Below are positions 14,301-22,898 of a stretch of 64,000 bases of DNA, piece by piece. This DNA is from Gilvimarinus chinensis DSM 19667 (GTDB taxonomy: Bacteria; Pseudomonadota; Gammaproteobacteria; Pseudomonadales; Cellvibrionaceae), in contig NZ_KB898708.1 in the NCBI RefSeq assembly GCF_000377745.1, forward strand, positions 1 through 64,000. The letters run 5' to 3'. Each line of letters begins with the position of its first letter. The stretch's first letter is position 1. Both the position numbers and the translations under genes were made by a program. Under the pieces are notes generated by a model that saw only the letters and a program-made list of their open reading frames with translations, had not been told where the DNA came from and ran no database searches.

Positions 14301-16217
14301 GTGGCAATTGAATCAGTAAAAGTCCCCGATATTGGTGGCTCGGAAAACGTAGACGTCATTGAAATTTCGGTGGCCGTAGGCGATACCGTTGAGCTTGAAG
14401 ATTCTTTAGTGGTGCTGGAAACCGACAAAGCTTCTATGGAAGTGCCGAGCACCGTGGCCGGTAAAGTGACCGCCATTAAAGTTAAAGAAGGCGACAAGGT
14501 TTCTGAAGGCGATGTGATCGTCGAGGTAGAAGCGGCGGGCGAGTCCGCGGCTGAGCCAGAAGCCGCTCAAGAAGAGCCGAAGGCGCAAAGCGAAGCGCCT
14601 GCGCCGGCAAAAGCCAGTGGTGGTGCAGAGCAAACCATCACCATCCCTGATTTAGGCGGCTCTGAAAACGTCGATGTAATCGAGGTATGTGTAGCGGCCG
14701 GTGATGAGGTGTCTGAAGGCGACTCACTGGTGGTCCTGGAAACCGATAAGGCTTCGCTGGAAGTTCCAGCGCCCGCCAGCGGGAAGATTGTCAGTATCGC
14801 GCTGAAAGAGGGCGACAAAGTTTCCCAGGGCGACACCTTGGGTGTGATGACTTCTGATGCTGGTGAAGCACCTGCCGAGCCGCAAGCGTCTGCCCCCGCC
14901 GAATCTAAGCCCGCTGCAGCGGCGCCTGCCTCTGGTGGCGTGCAAGATGTGCCGGTGCCGGATATCGGTGGCGCTGAAGGCGTTGATGTGATTGAAATTT
15001 CTGTGGCCGAAGGTGACGAAGTTGGTGAGGGTGACACCCTGATCGTACTGGAAACCGATAAAGCGTCCATGGAAATTCCCGCTCCAGCGGCCGGTAAAGT
15101 CGTCAAGTTAGCACTGAAAGAAGGCGACAAGGTTTCTCAGGGCGATCTGATTTGTCAGCTCGAAGGCGAGGCCAGTGCCGCGCCAGCGCCTGCTGCCAAG
15201 TCTGAATCTGCCGCACCTAAAGCCGACGCCTCTGCCCCTGCGCCGACCAGGTCGTCGGGCTCACCTGTCACGGCCGACAGTGTTGAAGTGGCCAGCAGTA
15301 ATGCCGATGTTTACGCAGGTCCCGCCGTGCGCAAGCTGGCTCGTCAGCTGGGCGCTGATTTGGCGAAAGTAAAAGCATCTGGCCCCCGCAACCGTATTTC
15401 TAAAGACGATGTTCGCGCTTACGTGAAAAACATCGTTACCGCCACCCAGGAAGGCAAAGCGGGTGCGGCCACGGGCGGCAGTGGTATTCCACCGATTCCT
15501 GCCGTGGATTTTGCCAAGTTTGGTGAAATTGAAACCGTGAAAATGAGCAAAATCAAAAAGCTCACCGCGGATAACATGGTGCGCAACTGGTTGAACATTC
15601 CTCATGTCACCCAGTTTGATGATGCGGACATCACCGAGCTTGAAGCCTTCCGTAAAGGTCTTAAAGCCGAAGCCGAAAAGCGTGGCAGCAAATTAACGCC
15701 GCTGCCGTTCCTGCTCAAAGCCTGTGCTGCGGCTTTGGTGGCCGAGCCAAGCTTTAATGTCTCGATTCATCACGATGGCGAACACATTGTGCAGAAGAAA
15801 TACGTGCACATCGGTGTAGCGGTAGATACCCCCAATGGCTTGGTGGTACCTGTTATCCGCGATGTGGACAAAAAAGGCCTGTGGGAATTGGCTGACGACT
15901 TCAGTGCCATAGTGAAAAAAGCGCGCGATGGTAAGTTGACTGCTGCCGATATGCAGGGCGGTTGCTTTACGATCTCAAGCCTGGGTGCTATGGGCGGTAA
16001 TGGCTTTACGCCAATTGTGAACGCGCCTGAAGTGGCTATTTTGGGTGTTTCACGCGCGCAAATGAAGCCTGTATGGAACGGTAAAGAGTTCGAGCCACGC
16101 AATATGCTGCCTCTGTCTCTGTCTTACGATCATCGTGCCATTAACGGCGCTGACGCAGGGCGCTTCTTTACCTACCTGACGGCAGTGATCGCAGACGTCC
16201 GTCGCCTGTTGCTGTAA
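14301..16217 (+). CDS. aceF: dihydrolipoamide acetyltransferase (E2) with three lipoyl domains
   Basis: This is the core of the pyruvate dehydrogenase complex: it moves acetyl groups from E1 to CoA. Three lipoyl domains are seen at about residues 3-75, 113-185 and 215-290, each with the lipoylation motif ETDKAS (lysine near 43, 150 and 254). Ala/Pro-rich linkers separate them. The peripheral subunit-binding domain is at about 330-370 (AGPAVRKLARQLGADLAKV). The acetyltransferase domain occupies 395-638 with the active-site segment DHRAINGAD near 608. The 638-aa length matches the three-lipoyl E. coli enzyme (630 aa). The gene starts with GTG 14301 after gaggag and ends 23 bases before a strong terminator. 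Confidence 0.97.
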   Translation: MAIESVKVPDIGGSENVDVIEISVAVGDTVELEDSLVVLETDKASMEVPSTVAGKVTAIKVKEGDKVSEGDVIVEVEAAGESAAEPEAAQEEPKAQSEAPAPAKASGGAEQTITIPDLGGSENVDVIEVCVAAGDEVSEGDSLVVLETDKASLEVPAPASGKIVSIALKEGDKVSQGDTLGVMTSDAGEAPAEPQASAPAESKPAAAAPASGGVQDVPVPDIGGAEGVDVIEISVAEGDEVGEGDTLIVLETDKASMEIPAPAAGKVVKLALKEGDKVSQGDLICQLEGEASAAPAPAAKSESAAPKADASAPAPTRSSGSPVTADSVEVASSNADVYAGPAVRKLARQLGADLAKVKASGPRNRISKDDVRAYVKNIVTATQEGKAGAATGGSGIPPIPAVDFAKFGEIETVKMSKIKKLTADNMVRNWLNIPHVTQFDDADITELEAFRKGLKAEAEKRGSKLTPLPFLLKACAAALVAEPSFNVSIHHDGEHIVQKKYVHIGVAVDTPNGLVVPVIRDVDKKGLWELADDFSAIVKKARDGKLTAADMQGGCFTISSLGAMGGNGFTPIVNAPEVAILGVSRAQMKPVWNGKEFEPRNMLPLSLSYDHRAINGADAGRFFTYLTAVIADVRRLLL

Positions 16218-16240
16218 TTGACAGGACATTGGATGAAAAA

Positions 16241-16269
16241 GCCTCGCCCCGAAAGGGCGGGGCTTTTTT
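16241..16269 (+). terminator. rho-independent terminator after aceF
   Basis: gcctcgccc and gggcggggc form a 9-bp stem (one G-T pair) around cgaaa, followed by six T. It lies 23 bases after the aceF stop and ends the aceEF transcript. Confidence 0.92.
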
Positions 16270-16327
16270 CTTGGCCTAGTGGTAATCGGTTACATTTGGG
16301 GTTGATGGTTTACAGATTGGAGGTTCG

Positions 16328-17524
16328 GTGAGTTCACTGTGGCGCCCCCGGGCTTTGGGGATTTATTTTCTATCGTTTGCGACCGGTGTTATCGGTGCGC
16401 TGCTGCTGCCTACCTTAAGTATTTTTTTCGCCGATGAGATTGGCGTTAGTCCCTTTTGGGTGGGTATTCCTTACGCCGGAATTGCCCTTGGCAGTATTAT
16501 CTACAATCAGTTGCTGGGGGATTGGTCTGATCGATTGCACGACCGCCGCTCGCTGGTGGTGGGGCTGTGTTTGGTGGGGTTGCTCGCCTGCGCTATTTTT
16601 GCGTGGTCGCGGGATTACTGGGTCACCTGCCTGTGCGCTGTAGGGTTGTTAAGCTTGGCAATGGTGTCGTTTTCTCAGGTGTTGGCTTACAGCCTGGAAT
16701 ACGCCGAAACGGTCATTCCAGCCGAGCGTGTGGCGCTCTTTAACGCCTTGGTGAGAGCACAAATTGCCTTTGCCTGGGTTGCCGGGCCTCCGGCAGGCTT
16801 TTTGTTGGTCAGTTATTTTGGTTTTGAAACCTTGTATTGGAGCGCCGCTGGATTATTTGTGGTGGTGGCGCTACTCACTGTTTCACTGTTGCCCGCTCTG
16901 CACGAGCACCATCAAAAGCCTAAGCCTGCTTCGGCGTCGTTTTGGCAACTGATGGGCGGTGTTAATGGACGCAATTTATGGCTGTGCTTGCTTGCCTTGT
17001 CGCTGATGTGGGGAGTGAATAACGCCTATCTCATCAGCTTGCCATTGCATATTACCCGCAATCTGGAGCTGAGTACCGGGTGGGTCGGCTGGATTATGGG
17101 CACAGCGGCAGGCTTGGAGGTGCCGGTGATGTTGTTGGCCGGTGTGCTGGCGTCGCGGATAAACCCTATAACTATTGTGCGTTCAAGTGGCGTGGCGGGC
17201 TTGATTCTTTACGCGGGAATTTACTGGGCGGATGCCTTGTGGCAGTTGTTTGCGCTGCAGCTTGCGAACGCTGTGTTTGTAGGGATTCTCGCTGGGCTTG
17301 GGGTTTCGGTGGTGCAGCAGATGCTGCCGGGGAGGGCGGGCAGTGCGTCGGCACTGTATACCAACACCACCCACGTAGGCACGTTAATCAGTAGCGCCTT
17401 GGTCAGTGGTGTAGCGGAAGCTTTCGGTTACCACAATGTCTTCGCTGCTAATATGCTGTTGGTTTTGTTAGCGACGATATTGTTTTTTCTGGTGCGTGAT
17501 CGTGAAGCTTCGCCGCCGTATTAA
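16328..17524 (+). CDS. MFS transporter, possibly sugar-efflux type
   Basis: The 398-aa protein is a major facilitator with about 12 hydrophobic helices. The loop between helices 2 and 3 reads GDWSDRLHDRRSL, a version of the MFS signature GxxxDRxGRR. N-terminal features (ALLLPTLSIFFADEIGVSPFWVG) and the central AYSLEYAETVIPAERVALFNALVRAQIAFAW region recall the SET sugar-efflux subfamily (SetA/SetB), but I would not assign a substrate. The start is GTG 16328 with GGAGG ending 4 bases upstream; no in-frame ATG near there gives a complete first helix. It is a single-gene unit between the aceF terminator and the convergent hypothetical gene, 8 bases away. Confidence 0.85.
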   Translation: MSSLWRPRALGIYFLSFATGVIGALLLPTLSIFFADEIGVSPFWVGIPYAGIALGSIIYNQLLGDWSDRLHDRRSLVVGLCLVGLLACAIFAWSRDYWVTCLCAVGLLSLAMVSFSQVLAYSLEYAETVIPAERVALFNALVRAQIAFAWVAGPPAGFLLVSYFGFETLYWSAAGLFVVVALLTVSLLPALHEHHQKPKPASASFWQLMGGVNGRNLWLCLLALSLMWGVNNAYLISLPLHITRNLELSTGWVGWIMGTAAGLEVPVMLLAGVLASRINPITIVRSSGVAGLILYAGIYWADALWQLFALQLANAVFVGILAGLGVSVVQQMLPGRAGSASALYTNTTHVGTLISSALVSGVAEAFGYHNVFAANMLLVLLATILFFLVRDREASPPY

Positions 17525-17532
17525 TGTTTTAT

Positions 17533-18129
17533 TTATCGTGATTTTAACAGCTGTTGCAATTGCTCTTCGGTCATGCCGGAGAGCTTTAATCGCAGTTGAG
17601 CCTCCAGTTGAGGCATCACCGAATTTATCAACTCGTCAATAAGCTCACTTTGGGTATCCACTGGGCTGTTTGGTGAGAGTGCAAACTCGGCGGCGCGATT
17701 ACCTTTTAAACGCTCGCGGATATGTTGGGGCAGAAAAGGGTTTTCACCCATCGCTTTGCTGGTTGATGGCAGCGAACTGGGGTGGTTGTACGTGTCGGGC
17801 GTTTCGTTTTGAGGCGGGTGAAATAGCGTTTGCTGTGATTCAGCGATGTCACTCTTTTTATTAGTCTCGCTAACCTTTGGTGGCATTGAGCTTTGGGGGT
17901 AGACGTCTGTACTCAAATCCAACTCGAAGTTTTCTTCTTCGCTACCTTGACGGTCGGCGTCTGAATAATCCGTATTATTCTTGCTTGGGGTTTCGAGTGA
18001 TATACGAGCTTCCGTTTTCTCAATCACCTCATTTAATAGTGGAATATCATCAAGCAGCAGTCCTTGAATGGATTCGAGTTCGTTGAGCAACTCGGTTTTG
18101 GTTTTTTCTTTTTCCCGGTCCATTGCCAA
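17533..18129 (-). CDS. hypothetical protein downstream of holC
   Basis: I do not recognise a defined domain in this 198-aa protein. The first 40 residues are highly charged and helical (DREKEKTKTELLNELESIQ). The middle (45-140) is polar, low in hydrophobic residues and likely disordered. The last 45 residues (LIDELINSVMPQLEAQLRL and LSGMTEEQLQQLLKSR) look like an amphipathic helical domain. It lacks signal and membrane segments, so it is probably cytoplasmic. It starts 13 bases after holC in the pepA-holC operon. I recall short uncharacterised proteins at this place in related genomes. Any role in DNA polymerase III or envelope processes would be a guess. Confidence 0.7.
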   Translation of the reverse strand: MAMDREKEKTKTELLNELESIQGLLLDDIPLLNEVIEKTEARISLETPSKNNTDYSDADRQGSEEENFELDLSTDVYPQSSMPPKVSETNKKSDIAESQQTLFHPPQNETPDTYNHPSSLPSTSKAMGENPFLPQHIRERLKGNRAAEFALSPNSPVDTQSELIDELINSVMPQLEAQLRLKLSGMTEEQLQQLLKSR

Positions 18130-18142
18130 TACTCCGCAGAGG

Positions 18143-18568
18143 CTACAGTGGGTGGTGATGAATAGGGTAACCGCGCTCTTTTAGGTACGCCCAGTGTTCT
18201 CGGGTGTACTCTAATACATCTTGCTGCTGTATGACGACCTCAATAACCCTTTGGAAGCGGCTAAAAAAAGCCGGCAAAGTGCTGCTGAGGTTGATCAAAA
18301 TGTCATGTTGCTGTCCCGCATCTTCGCCGCAGCTGATAATAGCAGGCTGTTGTAAATCGGCTTCTTCTACCCGTCGAAATGGAAGGTACGATTCGGGTTT
18401 GAAGGTTAACAACACATCTTCAAGTGCCTGGCGTTGATCAGGGGTGTCAACCACTACCAGCAGCTGGTGTTTCTGTAGAATGGCTTTTTCCATTAACCGA
18501 GCCGCAAACTGCCAGCGTTCGCTTTCATGGCTGGCAGTTTTTAACACGTAGAAATCGATTCGGGTCAT
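18143..18568 (-). CDS. holC: DNA polymerase III chi subunit
   Basis: HolC (141 aa, as usual about 145) links the clamp loader, through psi (HolD), to single-stranded DNA-binding protein during replication. Family features are the N-terminal strand TRIDFYVL, the helix WQFAARLMEKAILQKHQLLV, the DQRQALEDVLLTFKPESYLP segment and the C-terminal FSRFQRVIEVV. It overlaps the end of pepA by 4 bases (ATGA type), the pepA-holC arrangement common in gammaproteobacteria. holD is not nearby. Confidence 0.93.
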   Translation of the reverse strand: MTRIDFYVLKTASHESERWQFAARLMEKAILQKHQLLVVVDTPDQRQALEDVLLTFKPESYLPFRRVEEADLQQPAIISCGEDAGQQHDILINLSSTLPAFFSRFQRVIEVVIQQQDVLEYTREHWAYLKERGYPIHHHPL

Positions 18569-20046
18569 ACGGGGTTTAACAGGTAGTTAACCAGCAGTGA
18601 AACCGGGCGGCCGGTTGCCCCTTTGGCGCTACCGGATTTCCAGGCGGTACCGGCAATATCCAGGTGCGCCCACTTGGCCTCTTTGGTAAACCGTGAGAGG
18701 AAGCAGGCGGCGGTAACACTGCCCGCTTCACGGCCGCCTATATTGGCGATATCGGCAAAGTTGCTGTCCAGTTGTTTTTGGTATTCGTCCCACAGCGGCA
18801 TTTGCCAGGCGCGGTCGCCGCTGCGAACACCGGCGGCGAGCAATGAATCTGCCAGCGCCTGATCATTACTGTATAGGCCGTGAGCGTGACTGCCGAGCGC
18901 GATGACGCAGGCGCCGGTTAAGGTGGCGATATCGACAATGGTTTTGGGTTTGTACTCTTGCACGTAGCTGAGGGCGTCACATAACACCAGTCGACCTTCT
19001 GCGTCGGTGTTAAGAATTTCGACGGTTTGGCCGGACATGGTGGTGACGATATCGCCAGGCTTGGTGGCGCAACCCGAGGGCATGTTTTCAGCGGCAGCTA
19101 CCACCGCGACCACATTAATTTTAGGTTTGAGTGCAAGCAGCGTTTTCATGGTGCCGAAAACACTGGCAGCGCCGCACATATCGAATTTCATTTCGTCCAT
19201 CCCTGCGCCCGGCTTAAGGCTAATGCCGCCGGTGTCGAAGGTAATGCCTTTGCCCACCAGTGCATAGGGCGCGGTGGATTTAGCGGCGCCTTTGTATTCC
19301 ATGACGATCATCTGGCCAGGTTCGTCACTGCCTGCCGAAACCGATAAAAACGCGCCCATACCGAGTTCTTTCATTTGTTTTTCAGACAGGACTTTTACCG
19401 TCAGATCGGAGCGACTGCGCCCCAAAGATTTTGCTTGGCGAGCAAGGTAAGAGGGGGTGCAAATGTTGCCCGGCAGGTTACCCAGTTCGCGGGCGTAATT
19501 AATACCCTCGGCCAGTGCCTGGCCCTCGGTCAGGCCTTTTTTACCCGCGCTTAGCGAGGCCTTGTCGGTGCATAAGGTGACTTTACTGAGGGTAGGGCGA
19601 GGCTGCTTTTGGCTTTTAAGCTGATCAAAACGCCAGAGGTTGGTGAGCAGAATTTGCGCAAGTTGCTGGGCTTGCCACTGAAAGCTCTGTTGTTCTACAG
19701 TGACGCCTTCCAGCGCAAGGCTTGCATTGCGGTAGCCTTTAACGGTTGTAGCTAACGCCTGGATTGCGCAGGAGAAGTTTTCCGCTGATATTGCGGTGTC
19801 TTTTTGTTTCCCAAGTCCGAGGAGTAATAGTCGCGCTGAGCTTTGTCCCAGACCGTGGTGCAATAATAAAGTGCTACCAGCGTTTCCCTTAAACTTCTCA
19901 CGCTCGATCAGCTTTTTCAATTCGCCCTTGCTGGCTTTATCAGCGGCGGCGGCCGTGGTGCTTAGCTGGCCACCTTCGAAGATGCCTACAGCCAGTACGT
20001 CGGATTTGAGTGCGAGTGCATCTTGGGATTTAGCGTAAAATTGCAT
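18565..20046 (-). CDS. pepA: leucyl aminopeptidase (M17)
   Basis: PepA is a hexameric two-metal exopeptidase that removes N-terminal residues. In E. coli it also acts as a DNA-binding accessory factor for Xer recombination at cer sites. The 493-aa length fits (E. coli 503). The catalytic C-terminal domain shows GKGITFDTGGISLKPGAG and the M17 signature NTDAEGRLVL. The N-terminal domain (1-160) is the variable M17_N domain. It heads the minus-strand operon pepA-holC-hypothetical and is divergent from lptFG, with about 200 bases between them. That divergence with lptF is the normal gammaproteobacterial layout. Confidence 0.96.
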   Translation of the reverse strand: MQFYAKSQDALALKSDVLAVGIFEGGQLSTTAAAADKASKGELKKLIEREKFKGNAGSTLLLHHGLGQSSARLLLLGLGKQKDTAISAENFSCAIQALATTVKGYRNASLALEGVTVEQQSFQWQAQQLAQILLTNLWRFDQLKSQKQPRPTLSKVTLCTDKASLSAGKKGLTEGQALAEGINYARELGNLPGNICTPSYLARQAKSLGRSRSDLTVKVLSEKQMKELGMGAFLSVSAGSDEPGQMIVMEYKGAAKSTAPYALVGKGITFDTGGISLKPGAGMDEMKFDMCGAASVFGTMKTLLALKPKINVVAVVAAAENMPSGCATKPGDIVTTMSGQTVEILNTDAEGRLVLCDALSYVQEYKPKTIVDIATLTGACVIALGSHAHGLYSNDQALADSLLAAGVRSGDRAWQMPLWDEYQKQLDSNFADIANIGGREAGSVTAACFLSRFTKEAKWAHLDIAGTAWKSGSAKGATGRPVSLLVNYLLNPV

Positions 20047-20250
20047 GTCTGTCCTCGGTCTTTCGGTCTATGTATGAGAGAAGGGCCGCATTAGCAAGAC
20101 AAACTCATTCGGCTGCGGGATAATAGCGCCGCCGAATTGGTCGTAATGGACTCAACCTTGTTGTAGAGTTTACCACGGCGTCAGGTGGCGCCAAGTTTTT
20201 ACGCTGTTAAAGTCCTTTAACCTATCCGTTGAAGGTTGGGTGTTTATATT

Positions 20251-21342
20251 TTGATCATCTATCGTTATCTATCCCGTGAAATCTTGCTGACCATGCTGGC
20301 GGTGAGCACGACGCTGCTGCTTATTATTATGAGTGGTCGATTTGTAAAGTATTTGGCTGATGCCGCGGCGGGTAAAATTGCGGTGGATGTTCTTTTTGCA
20401 ATAATGGCGTACCGCCTTCCTGGATTTCTAGAACTGATTATTCCTCTTGGATTTTTGATTGCTATTTTGCTTGCTTATGGGCGTTTGCACATGGACAGCG
20501 AAATGGTGGTGTTGTCGGCGTGTGGTATCAGTCAGCGCCAACTGTTGGGGATAACCGCGGTGCCCGGGGTGTTGGTTGCCTTGTTAATTGGTGCTATGAG
20601 CTTATGGGTAAGCCCTTGGGGGGCGGCGCAAACAGAGCTGGTGTTTGCTGAGCAGGCATCGCGTAGTGAATTTACCATGTTGCGCGCTGGCCATTTCCAA
20701 AAGCTCAACGGTGGGCGACAGGTTACTTATGTCGAGTCGTTAAGTCAGAACAATAGCCAGCTTAATAATTTGTTTGTGGCTCAAATGCCGGGGTGGGGGC
20801 AGCAGCCTTCTGTATCTCTGGCACAAAGGGGTAACCAGATTGTCCATCCGGAGTTTGGGGGGCGCTATCTGGAGCTCCATGATGGCATTAGCTATCAGGG
20901 GCGACCCGGCTCAGCGGATTTTCAAGTGACAGAGTTCGAGCGTTTAGGGCAACACATTCCAGAACCCGCGGTGGCTGATACGTTCTCAGTGGCGGCCGAT
21001 GGTCGCACCACTCTCGCGCTCTGGTCTGATTCATCGGCTCAAAGTAAAGCCGCTCTTCAGTGGCGTTTATCAATGCCTCTTTTGGTTTTAGTGGTCACCG
21101 TTTTGGCCATCCCGCTAAGCCGTACCAGTCCAAGGCAGGGCCGGTTTTTAAAAATGCTGCCCGCTATATTGCTGTATCTGATATATGTGGCCGCCCTGAG
21201 TACGGTTCGTAGTGCGATTGAGGATGGTGAGTTTCCCTCAATGCCCGGCCTATGGGGAGTGCATTTAGTGTTTTTGTTAATTGCGGTATTTCTCTTTGTG
21301 GGCCCCGCTAAGTTCTTGGCTGTGGTGCGGAGGCAAAGTTGA
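20251..21342 (+). CDS. lptF: LPS export permease LptF
   Basis: LptF and LptG form the membrane part of the LptB2FG ABC transporter that extracts lipopolysaccharide from the inner membrane and passes it to LptC and the periplasmic bridge. The protein (363 aa) has N-terminal helices at about 10-30, 45-75 and 95-120, a periplasmic beta-jellyroll domain at about 130-260 and three C-terminal helices (about 270-355). The TTG at 20251 is chosen because it gives MIIYRYLSREILL, matching the start of E. coli LptF; the frame is open back to another TTG at 20236. It overlaps lptG by 4 bases. Divergent pepA is the usual neighbour. Confidence 0.94.
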   Translation: MIIYRYLSREILLTMLAVSTTLLLIIMSGRFVKYLADAAAGKIAVDVLFAIMAYRLPGFLELIIPLGFLIAILLAYGRLHMDSEMVVLSACGISQRQLLGITAVPGVLVALLIGAMSLWVSPWGAAQTELVFAEQASRSEFTMLRAGHFQKLNGGRQVTYVESLSQNNSQLNNLFVAQMPGWGQQPSVSLAQRGNQIVHPEFGGRYLELHDGISYQGRPGSADFQVTEFERLGQHIPEPAVADTFSVAADGRTTLALWSDSSAQSKAALQWRLSMPLLVLVVTVLAIPLSRTSPRQGRFLKMLPAILLYLIYVAALSTVRSAIEDGEFPSMPGLWGVHLVFLLIAVFLFVGPAKFLAVVRRQS

Positions 21343-22397
21343 AACAGTTAAATCGCTATATCGCTAAACAGGTTTTTCTGGCCACAGTAATGGTGTTAAT
21401 ACTGGTGTTGGGGTTGGACTTTATTGGCAAGATAATTGACCAGCTCGACAGTCTGCGTGAAGGCTACACTTTTTATGAAATGCTGGTTTACATTGCTTGG
21501 AGTACGCCCACCAGCGTTTACGAGTTTATTCCTTATGCGGTGTTAATTGGTTGTCTGGTTGGCTTGGGGGCACTGGCTGGCAGTAGTGAGCTGGTGGTTA
21601 TTCGTGCGGCGGGAGTCTCGGTGCTGCAAATCAGCTGGATGGTTCTTAAGCCTGTCTTGGTGTTTATCGCGCTGTCTCTTTGTTTGGGCGAGTATGTCGT
21701 TCCCTACGCTGAGCAAACGGCAGAGAGCAGGCGCTCTTTGGCTTTAGGGTACACCAACGAAGATCAGGCCCGCCGGGGTGTCTGGCATCGTGAGGCCGAT
21801 GAGTATATATGGTTCAATGTTGTTCAGCCCGATGGCAAGCTCTATGGTGTTACACGCTATCGCTTTGAAGAGGGTAGCTTGGCCAGTGCCAGTTTTACGC
21901 GGGAAGTTGAATTTCGGGGTGATTACTGGCAGGAGCGTAATGTGTCGGTTACCCGTTTTACCGACGAACAAGTCACTACGGAAGAGTTGCCGCAGCGTCG
22001 CTGGATAACTGAATTGACCCCTGCTTTGCTGAACGTTGTCGCAATGGAGCCGGACGCTTTATCGCTAAGAAGCTTGTATAGCTACAGTCGTTACCTGAAA
22101 GATCAAAACTTGCATGCCGGGGAGTATGCGTTGGCATTTTGGCAAAAAATGCTTCAGCCACTTGCGACAATTAGTCTGGTGTTAATTGCCATCTCGTTTG
22201 TTTTCGGTCCGCTACGCAGTGTTAGCTTGGGGCAGAAAGTGTTTACAGGTGTAGCATTTGGAATAGGTTTTCGATTGCTTCAGAGCTTACTTGGGCCCTC
22301 GAGCCTGGTGTTTGGTTTTTCGCCATTTGTTGCCGTCGCCATTCCAATTATTTTGTGCATGGGTTTGGGGGTAGTGTTGTTGCGTCGTGCGGGTTGA
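21339..22397 (+). CDS. lptG: LPS export permease LptG
   Basis: This is the partner of LptF in lipopolysaccharide extraction. The 352-aa protein has the same architecture: six membrane helices with a periplasmic jellyroll domain (about 125-265). Conserved LptG features include LNRYIAKQVFLATVMVLILVL at the N-terminus, the segment SSELVVIRAAGVSVLQI that contacts the ATPase LptB, and KMLQPLATISLVLIAISFVFGPLR near the C-terminus. It starts at GTG 21339 within the end of lptF (4-base overlap). It converges with the RDD gene, whose stop is about 20 bases away. lptB and lptC are not in the window. Confidence 0.94.
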   Translation: MKQLNRYIAKQVFLATVMVLILVLGLDFIGKIIDQLDSLREGYTFYEMLVYIAWSTPTSVYEFIPYAVLIGCLVGLGALAGSSELVVIRAAGVSVLQISWMVLKPVLVFIALSLCLGEYVVPYAEQTAESRRSLALGYTNEDQARRGVWHREADEYIWFNVVQPDGKLYGVTRYRFEEGSLASASFTREVEFRGDYWQERNVSVTRFTDEQVTTEELPQRRWITELTPALLNVVAMEPDALSLRSLYSYSRYLKDQNLHAGEYALAFWQKMLQPLATISLVLIAISFVFGPLRSVSLGQKVFTGVAFGIGFRLLQSLLGPSSLVFGFSPFVAVAIPIILCMGLGVVLLRRAG

Positions 22398-22418
22398 TTC
22401 TAGCGGCCAAAAGAAAAG

Positions 22419-22886
22419 CTAGGGCTCTTTAGGCAGTTGCCATACGCGTGTCCCTGAGAGACGGTCGTGAAGAGTGAGTCGCTCTGGGTCCAACAGCATC
22501 CACCAGTAGCCCAATCCTGCTGGTATAGCGCTCAATATGGCACAGCAGCAGCGAAGCAGGCCGCGGCTAATGGAAATTCTTTTACCGTCAATGTCGGTTA
22601 CTTTAAGTCGCCAGGCTTTCATTCCCAATGTTTGTCCAAAGCGTCGCCAAAAAAGACAATAAAAAGCCATCAAGACAAAAAGCCAGCCAATTAGACCCAT
22701 AGGCCCCATGCTCGCTTTTTCTCCTTCTGCCAAAACCAGCCCTAAGAGTTTTATTTTAACCGCTAACACAGCGGCGCCATAAGCAATACTAATGGCGAGT
22801 AACAGTAGCCAATCGTATACCGCGGCGGCTAATCGTTTGCGCAGTCCGGCATTGGTTACCGTCGGGATAGGGGTAGTCTGAGTCAT
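22419..22886 (-). CDS. RDD family membrane protein
   Basis: The 155-aa protein has the RDD domain: the name-giving motif appears as LRKRLAAAVYDWLLLLAI at about residues 16-33, followed by a second helix (about 60-80, GLIGWLFVLMAFYCLFW) and a third (about 108-130). The LGMKAWRLKVTD and LTLHDRLSGTRV segments are typical of the family. The function of short RDD proteins is not settled; some are implicated in sodium/proton exchange. It shares the minus strand with the cyclase-FHA gene, whose stop codon is 12 bases upstream, so they may be co-transcribed. Confidence 0.88.
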   Translation of the reverse strand: MTQTTPIPTVTNAGLRKRLAAAVYDWLLLLAISIAYGAAVLAVKIKLLGLVLAEGEKASMGPMGLIGWLFVLMAFYCLFWRRFGQTLGMKAWRLKVTDIDGKRISISRGLLRCCCAILSAIPAGLGYWWMLLDPERLTLHDRLSGTRVWQLPKEP

Positions 22887-22898
22887 GTGTGTAATTAA

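Noticed and set aside
14567-15130. Minus-strand open frame of 187 aa inside aceF
   Set aside because: It mirrors the repeated lipoyl domains; the Ser/Pro/Ala-rich product arises from their codon use.
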